Part shown: piece by piece, positions 1 through 6,225 of the stretch
Numbering within the stretch: position 1 is the first letter of the stretch
How the letters are laid out: every line of letters starts with the position of its first letter
DNA from: a bacterium
GTDB taxonomy: Bacteria; ARS69
DNA length: 9,575 nucleotides
NCBI GenBank assembly: GCA_025774865.1
Contig: JALGZO010000318.1
Location: 1 to 9,575 of the forward strand
Reading direction: 5' to 3'
The notes under the pieces: model-generated
Told to the model about the DNA's origin: nothing
Databases searched by the model: none
The model's input: the letters and a program-made list of their open reading frames with translations, nothing else
Position numbers and translations under genes: made by a program

Positions 1-8
1 CCGAAAAT

Positions 9-131
9 CCCGAGCGGCAGGAGGCAGGGAGACCCCCTCGAACGCGTCAGCGCAGCGCAGGCGAGCCACTCCCTTTGCGAGCCGAGCAGCAACGGCGGGC
101 GAGGGGGTCGCCCTGCCTCCTGCCGCTCGGG
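9..131. repeat. Long inverted repeat (32-bp arms, 59-nt loop), possible terminator of the minus-strand operon
   Basis: Positions 9-40 and 100-131 are reverse complements over 32 bases with a single mismatch (A30 against G110). The arms begin CCCGAGCGGCAGGAGG on the left and end CCTCCTGCCGCTCGGG on the right. The 59-nt spacer (41-99) contains a short direct repeat, GCGAGCC, at 61-67 and 77-83. Read on the minus strand, the hairpin starts 28 bases after the sulfotransferase stop and is followed by ATTTT (complement of 4-8), so it could end that transcript. The arms are far longer and the loop far larger than in an ordinary intrinsic terminator. A palindromic interspersed repeat or a remnant of a small non-autonomous element is therefore also possible. 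The rest of 1-158 shows no gene. Confidence 0.8.
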
Positions 132-158
132 GGCAAAGTCGGGGCCAGAGACGGAACA

Positions 159-1163
159 CTACCGGGGCCGCCAGCGGTATCCGAGGCCGAACGCGGCCGC
201 CCCGGCCAGCGCCCAGAAGAGCAGATGGTCGCCCCGCGACAGGCGCTTCTCCCATTCCTGATCCGCTCGCAGCCGGACCGGCCCGCCGTCGAGAAGACGG
301 TTTCCGCCCGTCTTGTGCCCGACCGGGAAGCTCTCGCCGCGCTCGATCCGATGGCGAACGGGGGTGAGATCGCGCCCGATGAAGGAACCGATGCGTTCGA
401 GCTCTCGGTGGGGATGCTTCACGAGATCCTCGTAGTGCACCCGTAGCGCGTGGCCCTCCGGCGCCATCTTCGCGTCCAACGCGGCGATCGCGTTCGCGAG
501 GACCCAGCCGGCGATGGTACGCAGGCGCCAGAAGGAGAACCTCGGCCACTCGTTCGAGGTCGATTTGCCGGATCGGTAGTTGGGTCCCCGGCGGGCGGAC
601 CACAGCACCGCGCGGCCGTCGCGAACCAGGTGAATTCTCTTCACGGTGATTCCGACGAGGCGCTCCAGGGCGAGGGCTCGACCGGCCGCCTCCCGGGCGC
701 TCTTCGAAGAGTCGAGGACGGCGTCGCCCGACCCGACCTCTGCGATCGCGTCCAGCTGCGCTCTCACCTGGGCACGAAAGGCCTTCGTCCAGCGGGGGGG
801 CAACGTACGGGTGAGGAGGGCGGGCAGGGAGAGAATGCTCTCGACCCGGCGGAGGTTTCGGTCGAGCTCGTCGGGTCCGAGCGCCCCGACGGAGTCCCGG
901 ATGCGGGCGCCGACCGGCGACCAGAACGGGCACTCCTCATAGGTGCTCCCGCAGGAGCAGACGCTCTCGCTCCAGTCGCGGTGCAGCCAGTCGAGCTCGC
1001 CGACGCTCACGATCCCGGCACCGTGACCGAGAAGAATGTCGAGCAACGTGGATCCACTGCGGCCGTATCCCGTGACGTAGATGACCTTGTTCGCCTTCGA
1101 CGTAGAGACCGCCGGCGCCGCCGCCTGGGCGCGGTCCCGGATCTCGTCCACTCCGGTCGTCAC
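159..1163 (-). CDS. PAPS-dependent sulfotransferase family protein
   Basis: This likely transfers a sulfuryl group from 3'-phosphoadenylyl sulfate to a hydroxyl or amine on a glycan or small molecule; the acceptor cannot be read from the sequence. Numbered from the GTG at 1163 (334 residues), the 5'-phosphosulfate loop TGYGRSGSTLL is at about 31-41. A Cys cluster CSCG...CPFW lies at about 69-80, common in bacterial members. LDSSK is at 150-154, and a 3'-phosphate-binding segment RDGRAVLWS (Arg181 to Ser189) follows. HYEDL at 243-247 and a hydrophobic C-terminal stretch complete the family pattern. A longer form could start at a GTG at 1217, overlapping the upstream methyltransferase by 25 bases. 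I prefer 1163 because a G-rich AGGGGGG tract lies just upstream and the extra 18 residues look unconserved. It is the second gene of a minus-strand operon, 29 bases after the methyltransferase stop. Confidence 0.88.
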   Translation of the reverse strand: MTTGVDEIRDRAQAAAPAVSTSKANKVIYVTGYGRSGSTLLDILLGHGAGIVSVGELDWLHRDWSESVCSCGSTYEECPFWSPVGARIRDSVGALGPDELDRNLRRVESILSLPALLTRTLPPRWTKAFRAQVRAQLDAIAEVGSGDAVLDSSKSAREAAGRALALERLVGITVKRIHLVRDGRAVLWSARRGPNYRSGKSTSNEWPRFSFWRLRTIAGWVLANAIAALDAKMAPEGHALRVHYEDLVKHPHRELERIGSFIGRDLTPVRHRIERGESFPVGHKTGGNRLLDGGPVRLRADQEWEKRLSRGDHLLFWALAGAAAFGLGYRWRPR

Positions 1164-1192
1164 GTGCCCCCCTGCCCCCGCCGCTCGGTCGC

Positions 1193-2092
1193 TCAAGCCC
1201 TGAACCCGTGTGCGCACCAGTGCGGAATCTCATCGCTGAACCGGATCCGCTCGAGTCCGGCGTCCTCCATCATTCGGCGGATCTCGTCCCGAGTGAATCG
1301 TCGTTCGAGGCGCGTTCCGAATCGGTCGAGCGCGTCGGTGCGCATGGAGTAGAAGGAACGGTGCCGATATCCCGAGAGCGGGAACGCCGCCACGTCCAGT
1401 CCGAGCCTCTCCAGGAGGAGCGACAGTCGCGCCAGCGGCCAGTACACGAAGAGCGCGATCGGCTGCGTGATCCCGTACCGGAGGGGAAACGGCAACCGCG
1501 AGATGAATCGTCTCCCGAGGTCGGCGACACGCCAGATGGCCCGGAACAGCGGGGGGCGATTGTCGAAGGCGTAATAGATGTAGAGAGCGAACGGAGCTCC
1601 ACGCTTCAGCGTCCGCACGCAAGCGCGCAATCCCGCCGCCGGATCGGGTACGTGATGCAGCACGCCGAGCGAGTAGCCCATGTCCATCGATTCGTCATCG
1701 AAGGGCAGGTTGCCCACGGACGCGAGGTGAAACTCGCAGTTGGAGAGCCCGGCGAGGTTCCGGCGGGCGGCGGCCAGGGTGCCTTCGCCCGGATCGACGC
1801 AATGCAAGCGGCCGACCCGGGGCGCCACGAGCTTCGCCCATCGCCCGGTCCCGCAGCCCGCGTCGAAAACCAGCGCGTCGCGGGGGAGCGCGTCCCACGG
1901 AAACCCGTCGAAGTACTGGTCGAACTGCTGTCGGAGTTCCTTCTCTCGTAACTTGGATTGGTCGAAGCGCGTCCACTCGTCGCTGAAGCCGTCGACGACG
2001 TCGGGGTCGAGGTTGGGGGCGCTCGCGGTACCGGGCGACGGATCCGCCTTCGGGCCGGGGTCGGTCCGGGACCTCGAGACGACGCTGGACAT
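1193..2092 (-). CDS. Class I SAM-dependent methyltransferase (299 aa)
   Basis: A Rossmann-fold methyltransferase of the Methyltransf_11/25 type, presumably acting on a small molecule or glycan; the substrate is unknown. The ATG at 2092 is preceded by GAGGAAG at ribosome-binding distance. Residues 1-30 are Pro/Ser-rich and probably disordered. FSDEW at 36-40 resembles the lead-in seen in many such enzymes. Motif I, VFDAGCGTGRW, is at 75-85. An acidic residue ending strand 2 is in HCVDPGEG at 97-104. The post-II/motif III region, PFDDESMDMGYSLGVLHHVPDP, occupies 130-151. The C-terminal half (about 170-299) is an extended, partly hydrophobic region (around 207-230) that could be a lid or membrane-associated segment. 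The reading frame stays open upstream to 2905, but that extension is antisense to the threonine dehydrogenase gene and is not real. Co-transcription with the downstream sulfotransferase suggests joint tailoring of one product. Confidence 0.88.
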   Translation of the reverse strand: MSSVVSRSRTDPGPKADPSPGTASAPNLDPDVVDGFSDEWTRFDQSKLREKELRQQFDQYFDGFPWDALPRDALVFDAGCGTGRWAKLVAPRVGRLHCVDPGEGTLAAARRNLAGLSNCEFHLASVGNLPFDDESMDMGYSLGVLHHVPDPAAGLRACVRTLKRGAPFALYIYYAFDNRPPLFRAIWRVADLGRRFISRLPFPLRYGITQPIALFVYWPLARLSLLLERLGLDVAAFPLSGYRHRSFYSMRTDALDRFGTRLERRFTRDEIRRMMEDAGLERIRFSDEIPHWCAHGFRA

Positions 2093-2266
2093 GAAGCACT
2101 TCCTCACGCATTTCGGCGGATTTCGACAGTTTGCTTTTCCCAACGTCGGAAGAGCTCCAGTTCTTGAGGGGTTTCGCGCTCCGCCGCGGCCCCGCCGGGC
2201 CCTGGGTCGGGGAGCGGCGGCGGTTCGCTGATGCGTGGGGACGGCGAATCCGCTAGTGTCGGCGCC
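2093..2266. promoter_or_regulatory. Divergent intergenic region between the methyltransferase and threonine dehydrogenase genes
   Basis: These 174 bases separate two divergently read units and must hold the start signals for both, unless transcripts enter from elsewhere. The part nearest the methyltransferase (about 2108-2145) is locally A/T-richer than its surroundings. The other half (2175-2225) is very GC-rich. On the minus strand a good ribosome-binding site, GAGGAAG, precedes the methyltransferase ATG. On the plus strand a TANNNT element, TAGTGT (2254-2259), sits 7 bases before the dehydrogenase ATG. No convincing -35/-10 pair could be assigned for either strand. Confidence 0.4.
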
Positions 2267-3301
2267 ATGCGCGAGAAAGCCATCCTGGTCACCGGCGCGA
2301 ACGGAGAGATCGGGCACGGTCTCATCCGTCGGCTCGCGACCGCCGGTCGCGAGAAGATCGTCGCCCTGGATCTCGCGGCCCTCGATCCTCACCTCTCGGA
2401 GCTGTGCGACGACGTCGTCCAGGGCTCGATCCTCGATCGGGCGCTGCTGGACCGGCTCGTGTCCCGCTACGACTTCGCGACGATCTTCCACCTGGCGGCC
2501 ATGCTCTCTACCCGCGCCGAATTCACGCCGGTCGCCGCCCACGAAGTGAACGTCCAGGGCACGCTCAACCTGCTCCAGCTCGCCGCGGACCAGACGGAGC
2601 TCGCCGGTCGCCGCGCGAAGTTCCTCTTTCCGAGCTCGATCGCGGTCTACGGCCTTCCGCCCGGCGAGAAAGCCGGCTCGGGTCGGATTCACGAGAAGAG
2701 CTGGAATCTGCCGACGACGATGTACGGCTGCAACAAGGCCTATTGTGAGCATCTGGGCCGCTACTATGCCGAGCACTACAAGCAGCTCGGGGCGGGGCGG
2801 GACCTCTCGGGCGTCGACTTCCGCGCGCTGCGCTTTCCCGGTCTCATCAGCGCCCAGACGATCCCATCGGGTGGCACGTCGGATTTTCTGCCTGAGATGG
2901 TGCACACGGTGGCGCGCGGCAGGTCTTTCGAGTGCTTCGTCCGCGAGGACACGCGGATCCCCTTCATGGCGATGCCGGATGCCATCCAGGCGCTATTGCT
3001 CCTGGAGCAAGTGGACGAGCGGGAGCTCTCCTGGCGTGTCTACAACGTCACGAGCTTCAATCCGTCGGCGGGCGAGTTCGGGGAGTTGGTTCGCGGACGC
3101 TGGCCGGGCTCGGAGATCCGCTTCGTGCCCGACGAGAAGCGTCAGGCGATCGTCGACCGGTGGCCGGCCGACGTGAACGACGACGCGGCCCGGGCCGACT
3201 GGAGCTGGCGTCCGGAGTACGACCTCGTGGGCGCCCTCGATGAGTACCTTGTTCCGGGGATCGACCCGGCGCGCTCTCCGATGCCGGAGCAAGGCCGATG
3301 A
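2267..3301 (+). CDS. L-threonine 3-dehydrogenase, SDR (epimerase-like) type
   Basis: Predicted to oxidise L-threonine with NAD+ to 2-amino-3-ketobutyrate in the cytosol, the first step of threonine breakdown to glycine and acetyl-CoA. The 344-residue protein starts with the nucleotide-binding loop TGANGEIGHG (9-18), and an Asp (D35) ends strand 2, favouring NAD over NADP. The catalytic pieces are PSSIAVYG (122-129) and YGCNK (Tyr153, Lys157). What sets it apart from sugar epimerases is the series LRFPGLISAQ (188-197), PSGGTSD (200-206), FECFVREDTRIPFM (221-234) and the C-terminal DEKRQAIVDRWP...DWSW. These match, as I recall them, the family of animal TDH and bacterial SDR-type enzymes. ATG 2267 fits the usual family start; an in-frame ATG at 2231 would add 12 unconserved residues. 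It is unrelated to the zinc-dependent E. coli Tdh. Its partner gene kbl is not in the window. The stop overlaps the next gene as ATGA. Confidence 0.85.
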   Translation: MREKAILVTGANGEIGHGLIRRLATAGREKIVALDLAALDPHLSELCDDVVQGSILDRALLDRLVSRYDFATIFHLAAMLSTRAEFTPVAAHEVNVQGTLNLLQLAADQTELAGRRAKFLFPSSIAVYGLPPGEKAGSGRIHEKSWNLPTTMYGCNKAYCEHLGRYYAEHYKQLGAGRDLSGVDFRALRFPGLISAQTIPSGGTSDFLPEMVHTVARGRSFECFVREDTRIPFMAMPDAIQALLLLEQVDERELSWRVYNVTSFNPSAGEFGELVRGRWPGSEIRFVPDEKRQAIVDRWPADVNDDAARADWSWRPEYDLVGALDEYLVPGIDPARSPMPEQGR

Positions 3302-3705
3302 GTGAGGCCGCTCGCTTCTTCCAAGCGCTCGGCGACGAGACGCGGCTCGCGCTGCTCGCGAAGCTCCGCAGCGGCGAGAAAACCGTGGGCGCTCTGGTCT
3401 CGGCGCTCGGGTGCCCCCAGCCGAAGGTGTCGCGCCACCTCAAGGTGCTCAAGGACGTCGGGCTCGTGCGGGATCGAAAGGCGGGTCGACACGTGACGTA
3501 CGAGCTGGCCGCGGCCGCGCAGTGGGGGAAAGACGTCCGGGGCTGGCTGGAACGGCTGAGGGCGGAGGCGCCGATCGTACCGGCGTTGGAAAGACCCGCC
3601 GCGCGGCCGCGCCCTGCGGTCCCGTCCCGTTCGTCGTCCCCGTCCCCGTCGCCGAGAGCGAAGCCTTCGCCGAGGGCCGATGACATCGAGACGCACCTGC
3701 TCTGA
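3298..3705 (+). CDS. ArsR-type winged-helix transcriptional regulator with Pro/Ser-rich tail
   Basis: A 135-residue DNA-binding repressor-like protein. FFQALGDETRLALLAKL (7-23) is the characteristic ArsR helix. The HTH spans about 29-50, with PKVSRHLKVLKDVGLV as the recognition helix and linker. The wing is RKAGRHVTYEL (60-70). It has only one Cys (position 39) and none of the paired Cys (CxC) ligands of classical metal-sensing ArsR/SmtB proteins, so metal sensing is unlikely. Residues about 97-126 form a low-complexity Pro/Ser/Arg tail (SSSPSPSPRAKPSPR) encoded by short GTCCC-like tandem units near 3622-3652. The ATG sits in the stop of the threonine dehydrogenase (ATGA), implying translational coupling and possibly control of that operon. 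The effector and target are unknown. Confidence 0.85.
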   Translation: MSEAARFFQALGDETRLALLAKLRSGEKTVGALVSALGCPQPKVSRHLKVLKDVGLVRDRKAGRHVTYELAAAAQWGKDVRGWLERLRAEAPIVPALERPAARPRPAVPSRSSSPSPSPRAKPSPRADDIETHLL

Positions 3706-3720
3706 TTCGGGAGACACCCC

Positions 3721-5091
3721 GTGGGTAAAGCGCGCATTCTGATCGTCGATGACGACGCCGCGATCCGCGGCTCGCTCGAGCGCATCCTGGAATACGAGGA
3801 CTACGTCGTTCGTGCCGCCGAGAGCGGCGAGGCCGCGCTGGAAGCGCTGTCCGAACGCCGCTTCGACCTCGCGCTCCTCGACATCAAGATGCCGGGCATG
3901 GATGGGCTCGAGCTCCTCGAGCGCGTGAAGAAGTCCCACGAGGAGCTCGTGTGCATCATGGTCTCGGGTCACGGAACCGTGCAGACCGCCGTCGAGGCGA
4001 CGAAGCTCGGCGCGTTCGACTTCCTGGAGAAGCCGCCTGATCGCGACCGTCTTCTCGTCACGATCCGCAACGGTCTCCAGCAGGCCGTGCTCGTCTCCGA
4101 AACCCAGACGGCCCGCCGGCGTCTCGGCACGAGCCTCGAGATCGTGGGCGAGTCGGCGCCGATCGAGCATGTCCTCCGACAGATCGAAAAGGTCGCTCCC
4201 ACCAACGCCACCGTGCTCATCACGGGCGAGAACGGAACCGGCAAGGAGCTCGTCGCCCACGCGATCCATCGCAGAAGTCCGCGACGCGAAGGCCGCTTTC
4301 TCCAGATGAACTGCGCCGCGATTCCCGAGGAGCTGATCGAGTCCGAGCTCTTCGGACACGAGAAGGGGGCGTTCACCGGTGCCACGTCGCGGCGTGAAGG
4401 CAAGTTCGAGCTCGCGGACGGGGGGACCCTTCTCCTCGACGAGATCGGGGACATGAGCCCGACCGTCCAGGCCAAGGTGCTCCGCGTGCTGGAGGAGGGA
4501 CGGTTCGAGCGCGTGGGCAGCTCGCAGACCCTGTCGGCCGACGTCCGCATCCTCGCCGCGACGAACAAGGATCTCGAAGCGGCGGTGGCGCGCGGCTCGT
4601 TCCGTGAGGACCTTTTCTTCCGGCTCAATGTCGTGCCGGTCCACGTGCCGCCGTTGCGCGAGCGCCGCGACGACGTTCCGCTCCTCGTGGCTCACTTCAT
4701 GGCGCTCTACTGTGAGCGGGAGGACGTACCTCCGGTCGAGCTGGAACCGGAGGTCCTCGAGCTCCTGAAGCGGCACGCCTGGCCTGGCAACGTCCGGGAG
4801 CTCCGGAACACGCTCGAGCGCATGGTCATCCTGTCCGACCGGGTACGACTCACGCGCGAGGACGTTCCCTTCGAAGGGGTGGAACGGGCGAGCTCCGGCC
4901 CCGGCGATCTCGAGCTCCTGGAGGCGACCACGTTCGAGGAGTTCAAGGACCGCTCGGAGGAGGCCTACCTCCGGCATCAGCTGGAGCGAAACGGCTGGAA
5001 CGTCCAGAAGACCGCGAAAGCTCTGGCCATGCAGCGGTCGAATCTCTACAAGAAGATCGAGAAGTACGGGCTGGTGCGGGAGGAAGCCTAG
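3721..5091 (+). CDS. Sigma-54-dependent response regulator, NtrC/NtrX-type
   Basis: A complete 456-residue activator of RNA polymerase sigma-54 with three domains. The receiver (about 4-120) has acidic pocket residues in VDDD (9-12), phospho-acceptor Asp54 in LLDIKMPGMDG, Ser82 and Lys104. The AAA+ domain (about 141-375) has Walker A GENGTGKE (169-176), the sigma-54-contacting loop GAFTGA (216-221), Walker B GGTLLLDE (234-241) and the arginine-finger-type region FREDLFFRLNVVPV. A Fis-type HTH follows (about 412-452, AMQRSNLYKKIEKYGL), of the kind seen in NtrX-like proteins. The start is a GTG with GGGAG seven bases upstream. It lies 15 bases after the ArsR-type gene and probably shares its transcript. 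No histidine kinase is adjacent in the window, so its input signal is unknown. Confidence 0.95.
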   Translation: MGKARILIVDDDAAIRGSLERILEYEDYVVRAAESGEAALEALSERRFDLALLDIKMPGMDGLELLERVKKSHEELVCIMVSGHGTVQTAVEATKLGAFDFLEKPPDRDRLLVTIRNGLQQAVLVSETQTARRRLGTSLEIVGESAPIEHVLRQIEKVAPTNATVLITGENGTGKELVAHAIHRRSPRREGRFLQMNCAAIPEELIESELFGHEKGAFTGATSRREGKFELADGGTLLLDEIGDMSPTVQAKVLRVLEEGRFERVGSSQTLSADVRILAATNKDLEAAVARGSFREDLFFRLNVVPVHVPPLRERRDDVPLLVAHFMALYCEREDVPPVELEPEVLELLKRHAWPGNVRELRNTLERMVILSDRVRLTREDVPFEGVERASSGPGDLELLEATTFEEFKDRSEEAYLRHQLERNGWNVQKTAKALAMQRSNLYKKIEKYGLVREEA

Positions 5092-5134
5092 TCGCTGCAA
5101 CTCCCGGCCCTCGGCGGTGTGAAAGGAAGAGCCT

Positions 5135-5163
5135 GACCCCCCTCCCGACCGGGCGCGGGGGTC
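5135..5163 (+). terminator. GC-rich stem-loop after the response regulator, possible terminator or attenuator
   Basis: GACCCCC at 5135-5141 pairs with GGGGGTC at 5157-5163. Inside the loop, CCC (5144-5146) can pair with GGG (5151-5153). The hairpin starts 43 bases past the response regulator stop and ends 31 bases before the moxR-like start. It is followed by GTCGTCGTCGT rather than a T run, so it is a weak candidate for an intrinsic terminator. It could equally slow transcription or be chance pairing in GC-rich DNA. The rest of 5092-5194 shows only the ribosome-binding region of the next gene. Confidence 0.35.
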
Positions 5164-5194
5164 GTCGTCGTGCCTGGCCGAACGAGGAAGGAGA

Positions 5195-6217
5195 GTGGAA
5201 TTGACCCCGAACGAGTCGAGCGACGTCCAAACCGTCGAGGAACTGAAAGGTGCCTACGAACGGGTGAAGTCGGAGGTGGCGAAGGTCGTCATCGGCCAAC
5301 AGGACGTGATCGAGAATCTCCTCATCTCCATCCTGGCGAATGGCCACTGTCTCCTCGTAGGCGTGCCGGGCCTCGCGAAGACGCTCCTCGTCAGTACGAT
5401 CGCCCGCGTACTCGACCTGGAATTCAGTCGTATCCAGTTCACTCCCGACCTGATGCCTTCGGACATCACGGGCACCGATGTGCTGGAGACTCACTCCGAC
5501 ACCGGACACCGGGCGTTCCGCTTCATTCGGGGACCGGTCTTCGCGAACATCGTCCTCGCCGACGAGATCAACCGCACACCCCCGAAGACGCAGGCGGCGC
5601 TGCTCCAGGCGATGCAGGAGCGGGAGGTCACGACGGGCGGTAACACCTATCCGCTCACGCCGCCGTTCTTCGTGCTCGCCACCCAGAACCCGATCGAGCA
5701 GGAGGGAACTTACCCGCTGCCGGAGGCGCAGCTCGACCGCTTCATGTTCAACATCTATGTCGATTACCCCTCGTTCGAGGAGGAGAAGAAGATCGTCGAG
5801 GACACGACCTCGGCCTACGAGGCCCAGCTCGACATCGTCCTCAGCGCCGAGGACATCATGCGCCTCCAGAAACTGGTCCGTCGTGTACCGGCGCCCGAAG
5901 ACGTAGTCGACTTCGCGGTGCGACTGGTGCGAGCGAGCCGTCCGGCGAGCCCCGATCGCCCCCAGTTCATTCAAGACTGGGTCTCATGGGGCGCCGGCCC
6001 CCGCGCGAGCCAGTTCCTCGTGCTCGGCGCGAAGACCCGCGCGGTCCTCCACGGGGAATACGTCCCGCGCATCGAGGACGTGCGCGCCGTGGCGCGGGCG
6101 GCGCTTCGCCACCGTATCGTCACGAATTTCAACGCCGAGGCCGATGGTGTCGATCCGGTCGACATCGTGGATCGCCTCGTCGAGCATCTGTCGCTCGCCA
6201 CGGCTGCGGCCTCCTGA
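5195..6217 (+). CDS. MoxR-family AAA+ ATPase
   Basis: A cytosolic ATPase of the MoxR class, thought to act as a chaperone that matures or activates partner proteins, often with vWA-domain proteins encoded beside it, as here. In the 340-residue form, Walker A is GVPGLAKT (56-63), Walker B VLADEINRTPPKTQ (120-133), sensor 1 ATQNP (162-166), followed by LPEAQLDRFM (175-184). The lid carries WGAGPRASQ (265-273). The pattern IQFTPDLMPSDITG (80-93) is typical of the family. The start is ambiguous: GTG at 5195 is served by GAGGA at 5184-5188, while TTG at 5201 is served by AGGAG at 5189-5193; the two differ by two residues. It is followed after 8 bases by a DUF58 gene, the classical MoxR partner. 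Confidence 0.95.
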   Translation: MELTPNESSDVQTVEELKGAYERVKSEVAKVVIGQQDVIENLLISILANGHCLLVGVPGLAKTLLVSTIARVLDLEFSRIQFTPDLMPSDITGTDVLETHSDTGHRAFRFIRGPVFANIVLADEINRTPPKTQAALLQAMQEREVTTGGNTYPLTPPFFVLATQNPIEQEGTYPLPEAQLDRFMFNIYVDYPSFEEEKKIVEDTTSAYEAQLDIVLSAEDIMRLQKLVRRVPAPEDVVDFAVRLVRASRPASPDRPQFIQDWVSWGAGPRASQFLVLGAKTRAVLHGEYVPRIEDVRAVARAALRHRIVTNFNAEADGVDPVDIVDRLVEHLSLATAAAS

Positions 6218-6225
6218 GCCGCGCC

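Noticed and set aside
75-446. 123-residue plus-strand open frame at the left edge
   Set aside because: It covers the inverted repeat and the antisense of the sulfotransferase C-terminus, with no recognisable protein features.
450-1352. 300-residue plus-strand open frame opposite the sulfotransferase and methyltransferase
   Set aside because: Its product is rich in Arg/Gly/Pro with no motif, while the minus strand encodes two recognised enzyme families.
2118-2134. GG...TTTGC resembling a sigma-54 promoter upstream of the threonine dehydrogenase
   Set aside because: The spacing between GG (2118-2119) and GC (2133-2134) is 13 rather than the required 10 bases.
2093-2905. Upstream in-frame extension of the methyltransferase to a 570-residue protein
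   Set aside because: It runs antisense through the threonine dehydrogenase gene, has arginine-rich low-information sequence, and a well-placed ribosome-binding site supports the start at 2092.
3142-5100. 652-residue open frame on the minus strand
   Set aside because: It is antisense to the well-conserved response regulator and others. Long antisense frames are expected at this GC content, and no domain is recognisable.
4943-5974. 343-residue minus-strand open frame opposite the MoxR gene
   Set aside because: It is the complement of a clear AAA+ ATPase, with no domain and charged low-information sequence.
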